Shown here piece after piece: positions 44,701 to 56,494 of a stretch of DNA of 64,000 nt. The translations under genes and the position numbers were made by a program. This stretch comes from Anaeramoeba ignava (lineage: Eukaryota > Metamonada > Anaeramoebidae), in assembly GCA_028826165.1 (NCBI GenBank), contig JAPDFW010000138.1:1-64000 (forward strand), in the 5' to 3' direction. Position 1 is the stretch's first letter; every line of letters begins with the position of its first letter. Under the pieces are notes generated by a model. That model worked only from the letters and a program-made list of their open reading frames with translations, did no database searches and had not been told where the DNA came from.

Positions 44701-47700
44701 ACAATAAGCATTTTCAGTATCTTTATCATTTCCAAATGATTCTTTAAAAACTATTTTTTCATCAACTTCAGAAACATTTTCATCATTAAACTTCCACCAA
44801 ATCCCAAGAGAATAATCATAAATAAAAGCCCAATAATGGCCACTTCCAGCAACTCCACGATGAATCAAAATTGAATAAAGATAATAAGGAACATTTTTCA
44901 TATCTTCATATAATTTATTAATAGATTGCTTGTTTTGTTCAATTAAATCTGTCAATTCCTCCTTTCTTTTCTTCAAAAACTCTAACTCATCATCAACTAA
45001 CTGAATTGTCAATTTATAATCATTTAGTTCTTTCTCTAGATTTTCTTGATTTGGTTGATTTTCTAATAACTTTCCAATTTCTTGACATTTTTCTTCCAAA
45101 TGAATTTTCACATTTTCCAATGACAAAGAAAGTGGCTTTTCTGATTCACCAAATTTTTCCATTGATTTCAATTCTTCGTTGAATTCAGAAATTTTCTTCT
45201 TCAACACATTCGCTTGAATTCTTTTCTTTTCGGAAATTTCCAAATTAGATTCCAAATAACGATCGAGATAAAGCGTTCGATCGAATTCAAATTTGGAATT
45301 TTTTTTGACAGGTTTTTGAGATTTTGGATCAAAAACGACCCTTTGTAATTGTAATACTAAAGTTGGTGGCAAATCAATAATTGTGTTTTTCTTTTGAGCC
45401 GTTGTTTGGAAACCTGTGCTTGTTTTGTAGTCAATAGTGACATTATTTGTGAACTCGTCAAGTGATGAATATAAATCTCCATGATTAATATCAAGAATAA
45501 TTTGAGCAAAAGAAAATTTATCGAGTTGATCAACAAGAGATCCATCTTTTTCCTTTACAGTCAATAATTGATGAGCTTTTCCATGAAAAATTCTTGTGAT
45601 TAAACTTGTTCTTGATTGCTTGTTTTGGATGTAATTTGGATCTCTTTCTTTGAGTCTTTTTTCATATTCTTTTTGACATTCCATTTCGATTTCTTGTTCT
45701 TCTTTGTCTTCTTGAAGCGCTGCATTTTGTCCAGGGATTTGAACTGGTTGATTTTTCCGATATTCTGCTTGATGTCTTTTATGGAAATCATCATAACTTG
45801 AACAACTTTCCATAATTTCTTTACTTGGTTCATTTTTTTCATTTTGATCTTCTTTTTCTTTTTTTTCTTCATCAGGATTGATTTGATTGAGTTCTTTTTC
45901 GCCTGCAATTTCTGGTTTTGGTTCTTCTTGATTTTCTTTTTCTCCTGCAATTTCTTGCTTTGGTTTTTCTTCTTGGATTTTTTTTCTTTTTTCAATAATT
46001 TCCTGTTTGATTAATTGTTTTTCTTTTTCTTCTTCTACTTTTCCTTCATAATCTTCAATTGCGAATTCTCCTTCTTCGATTCTATTCCAAAATACATGAT
46101 TAAATTCTGTTACATCTTGTTGATTTCCTGCTGAAAATTTTTTTCCTGAGTTTGTAAGGATATTATCAACAACATGTGAAGGATCGATAGATTTATAGTT
46201 TGTTAAAATTAATCTACAAAATAGTCTTTGGAGTTCATGAACCACTTTTTGGAATTAAATTAAAATATTTATTAAATATTGAATTGAATTTTGAATTAAA
46301 TTTTGAATTGAATTAAATTAAATTTTGAATTGAATTTTGAATTGAATTAAATTGAATTAAATTGAATATTAAATTAAATTAAATTTTGAATTGAATTAAA
46401 TATTAAATTAAATTTTGAATTGAATTTTGAATTAAATTGAATTAAATTAAATTGAATTAAATTGAATTAAATTAATTTTTGAATTGAATTAAAATATTTA
46501 TTAAATTGAATTAAATTAAATTAAATTGAATTAAATATTGAATTGAATTAAAATATTTAATATTGAATTAAATTGAATTAAAATATTTAATATTGAATTG
46601 AATATTAAATTGAATTAAATATTAAATTGAATTTTGAATTAAATATTGAATTGAATTAAATATTGAATTAAATATTGAATTGAATTTTGAATTAAATATT
46701 AAATTTAATTAAATTGAATTGAATTAAATTAAATTATCTAATATTGAATTGAATTGAATTAAATTGAATTACATTTAAGAGATGAAAAAAATTTTTGTTC
46801 ATCTTCTGGTTTTTGTAAAACTCCTTCTTTTAATTCTTGCCAATTTTTTTCTGTAAGTTCAAATCCTAAAATTCCATCACGAAATGAAGGTATCATAAAA
46901 TATGTTTGTAATAATGAATTAAGATAACAAGTATTTCCAACATTTTTAAGACCAACTGGTTGTCTTTCTTCTCTCATTAATGAAAGTGGATTATTTTCAT
47001 ATCTACTATATTCATTATAACTCTCTTCAATTGCTCTTGATAAACTTGGATCATAATTATCATCCTTTTTTAATTTTAATTTTAAATTTTAATTTTAATT
47101 TTAATTTTATAAATGAATTTTAATTTTGATTTTAATTTTAATTTTAATTTTAATTTTAATTTTAATTTTAATTTTAATTTTAATTTTAATAATAATTTTA
47201 ATTTTAATTTTAATTTTGATTTTAATTTTAATTTTAATTTTAATTTTAATTTTATAAATGAATTTTAATTTTAATTTTAAAACAAGAAAATTATACTGAT
47301 TGTAAAGAACGTTGAATTGCTAAATCAATATTTCTTTGTTCTTGATCTACCATACGACTTGGTGTACCACCAGCTTCTCCAGCAGCAGTTTGATGAGGAA
47401 ATCCTTATTTATTTTTAATTTTTAAATAAATGAGAAAAAAATTGTTTTTCTTTCTTCTTGTTAAAAGAATTTAAATAAAAGGAAAATAAAATACGGTGAA
47501 TGTTTTGACTTAAATTTTTTTGGTATTCAAGCATATAATCAGAATTGCTTTTAAAATTTGAATCTTCTATAAATAATTTAATAAATAATTTTATAAATAA
47601 ATTTATAAATAATTTTATAAATAATTTTATATTTAATTTATAAATAATTTTATAAATAATTTTATAAATAATTTTATTAATAATTTTATATTTAATTTTA

Positions 47701-49245
47701 TAAATAATTTTATAAATAATTTTATAAATAATTTTATATATAATTTTATAAATAATTTTATAAATAATTTTATATTTAATTTTATAAATAATTTTATAAA
47801 TAATTTTATAATAATGTTATTAATAATTTTATAAATAATTTTATTAATAATTTTATATTTAATTTTATAAATAATTTTATATTTAATTTTATATTTAATT
47901 TTATAAATAATTTTATATTTAATTTTATATTTAATTTTATAAATAATTTTATAATTAATTTTATAATTAATTTTATAATTAATTTTATAAATAATTTTAT
48001 ATTTAATTTTATATTTAATTTTATAAATAATTTTATAAATAATTTTATAAATAATTTTTATTAATTTTATAAATAATTTTATTAAATAATTTTATAAATA
48101 ATTTTATAAATAATTTTATAAATAATTTTATAAATAATTTTATAAATAATTTAATAAATAATTTTATAAATAATTTTATATTTAATTTTATAAATAATTT
48201 TATAAATAATTTTATATTTAATTTTATATTTAATTTTATATTTAATTTTATTAATAATTTTATATTTAATTTTATAAATAATTTTATATTTAATTTTTAT
48301 AAATAATTTTATTAATAATTTTTATAAATAATTTTATAAATAATTTTATATTTAATTTTATATTTAATTTAATTAATTTAATAATTAATTTTATAAATAA
48401 TTTTATATTTAATTTTTTATAAATAATTTTATAAATAATTTTATATTTAATTTTATAAATAATTTTATAAATAATTTTATATTTAATTTTATAAATAATT
48501 TTATAAATAATTTTATAAATTTTTATATAATTTTAATTTAATAAATATTTTTTTAAATAATTTTTATAAATAATTTTATAAATAATTTTATAAATAATTT
48601 TATAAATAATTTATATTTAATTTTATAAATAATTTTATAAATAATTTTATAAATAATTTTATAAATAATTTTATAAATAATTTTATATTTAATTTTATAA
48701 ATAATTTTATAAATAATTTTATAAATAATTTTATTAATAATTTTATAAATAATTTTATATTTAATTTTATAAATAATTTTATAATTAATTTTATAAATAA
48801 TTTTATATATAATTTTATATTTAATTTTATTAATAATTTTATATTTAATTTTATAATTAATTTTATATTTAATTTTATATTTAATTTTATATTTAATTTT
48901 ATAATTAATTTAATTAAAGAATTATTGAATGTACTGCCATGAGCTTCTGGACTTTGTTCAATTTCAGTACTTTTTTGTTTCTCAACTTCAGGAATTTCTT
49001 CAATATCTTCACCATTAGCTAAAAAATTTTAATAATAAAATAATAATAATTTATAATTTTAAAGTAAGAACAAAAATTTCAATTAAATTATTAATTAAAA
49101 AAATTGATTTATTTTTGATTTTTATTTTGATTTTACTCAAATAATTTAAAATTCTTTCTGTATCTCGATAATAACGAAGTGCTTTCTTTACTTTTGATTC
49201 TGGAAAACCCATATCAATAAGAAAAGCTTCAGTTGGAATATCCAT
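41787..49245 (-). CDS. USP25/28-type ubiquitin carboxyl-terminal hydrolase
   Basis: Deubiquitinating cysteine protease. N-terminal exons 49245-49137, 49018-48935, 47566-47495, 47403-47297, 47064-46773 and then 46244 onward join in phase. Domains: UBA-like ([20 protein letters not shown]), two UIMs ([15 protein letters not shown] and [15 protein letters not shown]), then USP with Cys box [20 protein letters not shown], and the His box [17 protein letters not shown] with [26 protein letters not shown] order is that of USP25/USP28. A 1.5 kb K/E/N/Q repeat linker (about 44,600-43,070) follows with several frame shifts, one at a 14-T run near 44,570; then a helical C-terminal domain (43,060-41,787, ends [10 protein letters not shown]) like the USP25/28 tail. 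I treat it as one gene, but the linker breaks could hide introns or errors. Confidence 0.85.
47574..48905 (-). repeat. TTTATAAATAATTTTATATTTAA array in USP intron 2
   Basis: About 1.3 kb of 12-13 bp units mixing ATAAATAATTTT and ATATTTAATTTT, between exons that end at 48,935 and begin at 47,566. The intron before the Cys-box exon (47,065-47,296) is instead a TTTTAA array with two ATAAATGAATTTT motifs, and the one after it (46,245-46,772) an AATTGAATTAAA array. Confidence 0.85.
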
Positions 49246-49383
49246 TTTAATTAATTAATCAATCACTTATTATTTTTTTAATAAAAAAAAAATGAGAAAA
49301 AATGAAAAAATGAAAAAATGAAAAAATGAATTTTTATTTTTTTTATTAGAAAGAAAAAAAAAAGTAAAAAAAAAAGTTCGAAA

Positions 49384-52295
49384 TTATTTTTCTAAGCAAT
49401 GTTTTATTATAGTAATTATTTCAGAACCAGGAAATCTACCTAAAGAACCATCACAACAATCAATTTCTGAAAACATTGGAATTGAATCATTTCCAAAAAT
49501 AAAATCTCTTTTTTCATTTTGATTTCCATTTAATTCACAAATTGAATTCCAAACTGAACCAATTGCAAAAGGAACTGGTTCACAACTATGATCTCCATAA
49601 TTAGCAGGAGTTGAATGGTCTCCTATAATAAAAATAAATAAAAAAGAAGGATTTTTAATTGATTAAAATTTGTTCCACTTTTTTTTTCAATTTAATTTTA
49701 TATTTAATTTTATATTTAATTTTATATTTAATTTTAATTTTAATTTAATTTACCTGTAACAACAACATAATATTCTGTTTTATGATTTTTGCTTTTTTCA
49801 TCTTCATATAATGTTTCTAATAAATTTCTCAGCATTTTATCTGCTTTTTCAATTAATTCTGATTTAAGTTTTGGTAAATGATCATGACTTGAATCATCTG
49901 TTGCTTTAATATGAACAAAACCAAAATCATAATTTTCATCTAAAAAAGAAAGAAAGAAAGAAAAAATATTTTAAATTGAAATTGAATTTGAAATTGATTT
50001 TGAATTTTAATTTGATTTTGATTTTGATTTTGAAATTGATTTTGATTTTGAAATTGAAGTTGAATTTGATTTTGAAATTGAATTTGAATTTGAAATTGAT
50101 TTTGAAATTGAAATTGAAATTGATTTTGATTTTGAAATTGAATTTGATTTTGATTTTGATTTTGAAATTGAAATTGAAATTGAAATTGATTTTGAAATTG
50201 AAATTGAAATTGATTTTGAAATTGAATTTGATTTTGAAATTGAATTTGAAATTGATTTTGAAATTGAATTTGAATTTGATTTTGAAATTGAAATTGATTT
50301 TGAAATTGAAATTGATTTTGAAATTGATTTTGATTTTGATTTTGAAATTGGATTTGAATTTGAAATTGATTTTGAAATTGATTTTGAATTTGAAATTGAA
50401 TTTGATTTAGAAATTGAAATTGATTTTGATTTTGATTTTGAAATTGAATTTGAATTTGATTTTGATTTTGAAATTGATTTTGAAATTGAAATTGATTTTG
50501 AAATTGAATTTGAAATTGAATTTGAAATTGAATTTGAATTTGAAATTGAATTTGAAATTGGTTTCTAACCCTCATTCATCAAATGTTCAGCAGCAACTTT
50601 TCCTTTTGATTCCATATTTGTATGATAATCACCAGTAGCACCTTGTGCTTTAATTATATCTAATTGGATAGTAATACCAAGACCACTAATAATTGCAGTT
50701 GGAGCAATCATAAAAGTTTTCAATCCAGTTCTTTTTTCAAAGGAATCAACTCTTAATCTCATTCCAGGTCCTCGAAATAAAACAACATTTGCGAGAGATT
50801 TATTCATTTCTTCTCTCTTTTTATTAATTGGATGAACAGTTAATTTTTTTGTTATTTCTTTTGTTAAACTATTTAATAAATCGCTTGTCATTTTTGAATT
50901 TTCTTGTTCATCAAGTGGCTTTGATACTCTTAATGGTAAATTATCTTTTAGTGGATCAGTTCCTGAAATAGAATCACTTAGCTTCGGTCCTCGAATTCTA
51001 ATTCCACAACGATGCTCAGTTGCATATTTAACTGAAATTTGATATTCGGGAAAATTTGGAATTTTTCTGATCAAAAAAAATTTTTTTTTCAAATTAATTT
51101 TTTACTTTTCGGTTTTTATTTTTGTTTTTATATTTTTACAGATTATTTAAATAATCACAAAGAATTGGACCTGATTCTTCAAAATTACGATCACATCTTC
51201 TATTAACAACAATATTTTTATCATCTAAAGTTGAAAAATTACACTAAAAAAAGTTTATAAATTTAAATTATATTTTTTAATAAATTTAAAATATAATTTC
51301 TTTATAAATTTAAATTATAATTTCTTTATAAATTTAAATTATATCTTCTTTATAAATTTAAATTATAAATTCTTTATAAATTTAAATTATATCTTCTTAA
51401 TAAATTTAAATTATAAATTCTTTATAAATTTAAATTATAATTTTTAATAAATTTAAATTGTATTTTCTTTATAAATTTAAATTATAATTTCTTTATAAAT
51501 TTAAATTATAAATTCTTTATAAATTTAAATTATATTTTCTTTATAAATTTAAATTATAAATTCTTTATAAATTTAAAATTGTTTTTTCTTTATAAATTTA
51601 AATTATATTTTCTTTATAAATTTAAAATATATCTTCTTTATAAATTTAAATTATAATTTCTTTATAAATTTAAATTATATCTTCTTAATAAATTTAAATT
51701 ATATTTTCTTTATAAATTTAAAATTGTTTTTTATCAAACTTTAAAAGCTAAATCACCAGGATCCATTTCAAGACCAACTCCTAAACTTTCAAAAGCTCCT
51801 CTTCCTCGATAATAAACTCGTGGATCATATCCAAATATTGAAAGATGTGCGGTATCAGAACCACATGCAAGTCCAGGTTCTACGGGATCCATTAATCCAC
51901 AAACACCACTTTCTTTTTAAATTTAGATTGAATTTTTATTTCAAATTGAATTTTAATTTCAAATTTAATTTTTATTTCAAACTTAATTTTTATTTCAAAT
52001 TTAATTTTTATTTCAATTTATTTCAAATTTAATTTTAATTTCGAATTTTTATTTCAAATTGAATTTCAAATTGAATTTCAAATTGAATTTTTATTTCAAA
52101 TTGAATTTCAAATTGAATTTTTATTTCGAATTTAATTTCAAATTGAATTTCAAATTGAATTATAATTTTACTTGTAATTGAATTCATTGTTGGATGATTA
52201 GAAAATTGGAGAGGTGTTAAATTATTTAATTGATGACAAGAAACATCTCCAAGTCCATCAAGTAAAACAAAGACTAATTTTTTCTTAGTTTCCAT
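49384..52295 (-). CDS. Cofactor-independent phosphoglycerate mutase, archaeal (ApgM) type
   Basis: Glycolytic interconversion of 3- and 2-phosphoglycerate without 2,3-bisphosphoglycerate. Six exons, 52295-52172, 51912-51740, 51243-51140, 51066-50570, 49939-49754 and 49622-49384, join in phase to 440 residues. Metal-binding start [12 protein letters not shown]; ApgM block [20 protein letters not shown] then [60 protein letters not shown]; and the C-terminal metal site [20 protein letters not shown]. The alkaline-phosphatase-superfamily metal ligands look complete. Introns are each filled by a different simple repeat (AAATTGAATTTC; TTTATAAATTTAAATTATA; CAAAATCAATTT). The ATG at 52295 follows TTTTTCATTTTTTTCTC on the gene strand. 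Confidence 0.94.
49975..50565 (-). repeat. GAAATTGATTTT array in phosphoglycerate mutase intron 4
   Basis: About 590 bp of TTGAAA, TTGATT and TTTGAA hexamers between donor at 50,569 and acceptor at 49,940. Long frames here (NQFQFQ or LILKLK) are artefacts. Confidence 0.85.
51250..51735 (-). repeat. TTTATAAATTTAAATTATATCTTC array in phosphoglycerate mutase intron 2
   Basis: About 480 bp with roughly 20 copies of a 23-24 bp unit built on CTTTATAAATTTAAATTATA, fully inside the intron between exons at 51,740 and 51,243. Confidence 0.85.
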
Positions 52296-52429
52296 TTTAT
52301 TTTTTTTTGATTAAATGAGAAAGAGAAAAAAATGAAAAAAAAATGAAAATTGATTTTTTGATTAAATTTTCTTTTTCTTTTACACGTAAGCAGTTCTCTC
52401 AACATCTAAAATCAACATCTAAAATCAAA

Positions 52430-52905
52430 ATTAAATCAAATTTAAATCAAAATTAAATCAAAATTAAATCAAAATTAAATCAAAATTTAAATCAAAATTT
52501 AATCAAAATTAAATCAAAATTAAATCAATATTAAATCAAAATTAAATCAAAATTAAATCAAAATTTAATCAAAATTAAATCAAAATTTAATCAATATTAA
52601 ATCAAAATTAAATCAAAATTAAATCAATATTAAATCAAAATTAAATCAAAATTAAATCAAAATTAAATCAAAATTAAATCAAAATTAAATCAAAATTAAA
52701 TCAAAATTAAATCAAAATTAAATCAAAATTAAATCAAAATTAAATCAAATTTAAATCAAAATTAAATCAAAATTAAATCAAAATTAAATCAAAATTAAAT
52801 CAAAATTAAATCAAAATTAAATCAAAATTAAATCAAAATTAAATCAAAATTAAATCAAAATTAAATTAAAATTAAATCAAAATTAAATCAAAATCAAATT
52901 TCATT
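52430..52905. repeat. AAATTAAATC array between divergent genes
   Basis: About 470 bp of a 10-bp unit (AAATTAAATC) between the starts of the phosphoglycerate mutase and the glycosyltransferase. The same unit fills the glycosyltransferase intron at 54,159-56,134. ACACGTAAGCAG at 52,382 is the only G/C-bearing unique stretch and may contain promoter signals. Confidence 0.85.
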
Positions 52906-52932
52906 TTTTTCCTTTCTTTTCTTTCAAAAAAA

Positions 52933-55900
52933 ATGAATATTGGTTTCATTTCAACAAGAATTTTTGGAACAGGTTCAAATTTACTTCCAAATTTAATTTA
53001 AAAATTTATTTTAAAAATTTATTATAAAAATTTATTATAAAAAATTTACTTTCAAATTTAATTTAAAAATTTATTTTAAAGATGGAGTTTCATTAGAAAT
53101 TTCAAAAATTCAAAATTTATTAATTCAAAAAGCTAAAAAAGTGTTTTTTATGGCTGGAGAATTAGATCCAATTTTCGAAAAACAAGAAAATGGATATTGC
53201 TTTGAAAAAATGCATTTTCTTAATTCAGAAATACAATCAATTCAAAAAACATTATTTGAAAACAAATTAGAAACAATAACAACAAAACAAATGCAAGAAT
53301 GTTGGGATAAAATTGATCAATTTGCGAATGAAATTGAATATGAAATTGAGAAATTTATCAACAAATTTAACATTCATAAAATTATAACACAGAATTGTTT
53401 ATCAATCCCAATGAATCTCCCACTTGGAAAGGCAATATACAATTATCTTTCTAAAACTGGAATGGAATGCATAAATCACAATCATGATTTTTATTGGGAA
53501 AGAGAAAGATTTCTTAATATTAAAAATCAAAATTTACAAGATTTTCTTGATAAATATTTTCCACCATCAATTCCAAATATGAAACATCTTGTTATCAATT
53601 CAATTTCACAAGAAACACTTTTGAAAAGGAAAGGAATATCAAGTGTAGTTGTTCCAAATGTGTTTGATTTTTCACAAAAAGAAAAATTTATTGATGAATA
53701 TAATCAAGATCTTAGAGAATCTTTAGAATTAGAAAAGGATGATATTTTTATACTTCAACCAACAAGAATTGTTCCTAGAAAATCTATTGAAACCAGTATT
53801 GAAATTGTTTCTCGTTTAAAGGATAAAAAGGCTAAACTAATTATTACACATTCAAGTTCTGATGAAGGTGATGATTATCTTGCTTTTTTACAACAAAAAG
53901 CGAAGGAACTTGATGTGGATATGAGAATTGCTAATTCTAGATTTAGTGAAACAAGAGGCATAAATCAAAATGATCAAAAAATTTATAGTCTTTGGGATGC
54001 TTATTTATTCGCTGATATTATTCTTTATCCAACTTTAATTGAAGGGTTTGGAAATTTGGTTTGTTTTTTATTCATTTCCTTTTTTTTTGCAAAAACAAAA
54101 TATTTATTTTAGAATTTGAATTTTAATTTTTGATATTTAGGTTGTTGAAGCTTTATTTGTAAATCAAAATTAAATCAAAATTAAATCAAAATTAAATCAA
54201 AATTAAATCAAAATTAAATCAAAATTAAATCAATATTTAATCAAATTTAAATCAAAATTAAATTAAAATTAAATCAATATTAAATCAATATTAAATCAAA
54301 ATTAAATCAAAATTAAATCAAAATTAAATTAAATTTAAATCAAAATTAAATCAAAATTAAATCAAAATTAAATCAAAATTAAATCAAAATTTAAATCAAA
54401 ATTAAATTAAAATTAAATCAAAATTAAATCAAAATTAAATCAAAATTAAATCAAAATTAAATCAAAATTAAATCAAAATTAAATCAAAATCAAATCAAAA
54501 TTAAATCAAAATTAAATCAAAATTAAATCAAAATTAAATCAAAATTTAAATCAAAATTAAATCAAAATTAAATCAAAATTAAATCAAAATTAAATCAAAA
54601 TTTAATCAAAATTAAATCAAAATTAAATCAAAATTAAATCAAAATTAAATCAAAATTAAATAATCAAAATTAAATCAAAATTAAATCAAAAAATCAAATT
54701 AAATCAAAAATTAAATCAAAATTAAATCAAAATTAAATCAATCAAAAATTAAATCAAAAATTAAATCAAAAAAATTCAAAATTAAATCAAAATTAAATCA
54801 AAAATTAAATTAAAATTAAATCAAAATTTAAATCAAAAATTAAATCAAAATTAAATAAAAATTAAATCAAAATTCAAAATCAATATTAAATCAAAATTAA
54901 ATCAAAATTAAATCAAAAATTAAAAATTAAATCAAAATTAAAATCAATATTAAATCAAAATTAAATCAAAAATTGCGTAGAAATCAAAATTAAATCAAAA
55001 ATTAAATCAAAATTAAATTAAATTAAAATTAAATCAATATTAAATCAAAATAAAAAATAAATCAAAAATTAAATCAAAATTAAATCAAAATTAAATCAAA
55101 ATTAAATCAAAATTAAATCAAAAATTAAATCAAAAATTAAATCAAAATTAAATCAAAAATTAAATCAAAATTAAATCAAAATTAAATCAAAAATTAAATC
55201 AAAAATTAAATCAAAATTAAATCAAAAATTAAATCAAAAATTAAATAAAAATTAAATCAAAATTAAATCAAAATTAAATCCTTAATAAAAATTAAATCAA
55301 AAATTTAAAAATTAAAATTAAATTAAAATCAAAATCAATTTAAAATTAAATAAATATTAAATCAAAAATGAACTTGAAAAAATCAAAATTAAATCAATAT
55401 TAAATTAAAAATTAAATCAAAATTAAATCAAAATTAAATCAAAAATTAAATCAAAATTAAATCAAAATTAAATCAAATCAAAATTAAATCAAAATTAAAT
55501 TAAAATTAAATCAAAATTAATATTTTTATTAAAAAATTTTTAAATCAAAAATTTAATCAAAATTAAATCAAATATTAAATCAAAATATTAAAGAAATCAA
55601 AAAAAAATATTAAATCAAAATTTAATCAAATTAAAGAAAAATTAAATTAAAAAATTAAATAAAATTAAATTAAAAATTTAATCAATATTAAATCAAAATT
55701 AAATCAATATTTAATCAATATTAAATCAATATTAAATCAAAATTAAATCAAAATTAAATCAAAATTAAATCAAAATTAAATCAAAATTAAATTAAAATTA
55801 AATCAATATTAAATCAATATTAAATTAAATTTAAATCAAAATTTAATCAAAATTAAATCAAAATTAAATCAAAATTAAATCAAAATTAAATCAAAATTAA

Positions 55901-56395
55901 ATAATCAAAATTAAATCAAAATTAAATTAAAATTAAATAAAAATTTAATCAAAATTTAATCAATATTAAATTAATATTAAATCAAAATTAAATCAAAATT
56001 AAATCAAAATTAAATCAATATTTAATCAAAATTAAATCAAAATTAAATAAAAATTAAATCAATATTAAATCAAAATTAAATCAATATTTAATCAATATTA
56101 AATCAATATTAAATCAAAATTAAATAAAAATTAGTTCAAGAAAATGGTTGTTGTTAATAAATATCCAGTTTATTTAAAAGACATTAAACCAACTGGTATT
56201 AAATTTATTGAACTTGAAAATAATCAAATTACTGATGAAACTATATCTCAAATTAAAGAAGTTTTACAATCTAAAAAAGATCCAATTTTAAAGAAAAAAT
56301 ATGATCAAATTATTCAAAAAAATTTCGAAATTGGAATTCAAAATTTTTCATTTGAAATTTTATCAGAAAAATTAAAAGAAATTGGATTAATTTAG
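52933..56395 (+). CDS. GT4-family glycosyltransferase
   Basis: Four exons, 52933-52972, 53082-54058, 54141-54158 and 56135-56395, join in frame to 431 residues. N-terminus MNIGFISTRIFGTDGVSLE has the bacterial/archaeal GT4 start with an acceptor-site loop; MAGELDP follows. The GT-B C-terminal half has ILQPTRIVPRKSIETSIEIV and the retaining-GT motif LIEGFGNLVVEALF with the E-x7-E pair, then MVVVNKYPVYLKDIKPTG. Exon 3 is only 18 nt (VVEALF), and intron 3 is 1976 bp of AAATTAAATC repeat. Proteins starting this way include sugar-phosphate and glycerate glucosyl/mannosyl transferases, but donor and acceptor cannot be read here. A prokaryotic origin is possible. Confidence 0.87.
54159..56134 (+). 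repeat. Two-kilobase AAATTAAATC intron of the glycosyltransferase
   Basis: Intron 3, donor GTAAATCAAA at 54,159 and acceptor ATTAG at 56,134. It is almost wholly 10-bp units with 9-12 bp variants, most disordered at 54,660-55,650. One unique stretch (TTGCGTAG near 54,975) interrupts it. Confidence 0.88.
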
Positions 56396-56494
56396 AAAAA
56401 AGAAAGAAAACAAAAAAATATTTTTTTATTTTTTATTTTTTTATTTTTTCATTTTTCATTTTTTCATTTTTTTTTTTCATTTTTTAAAAAAATT

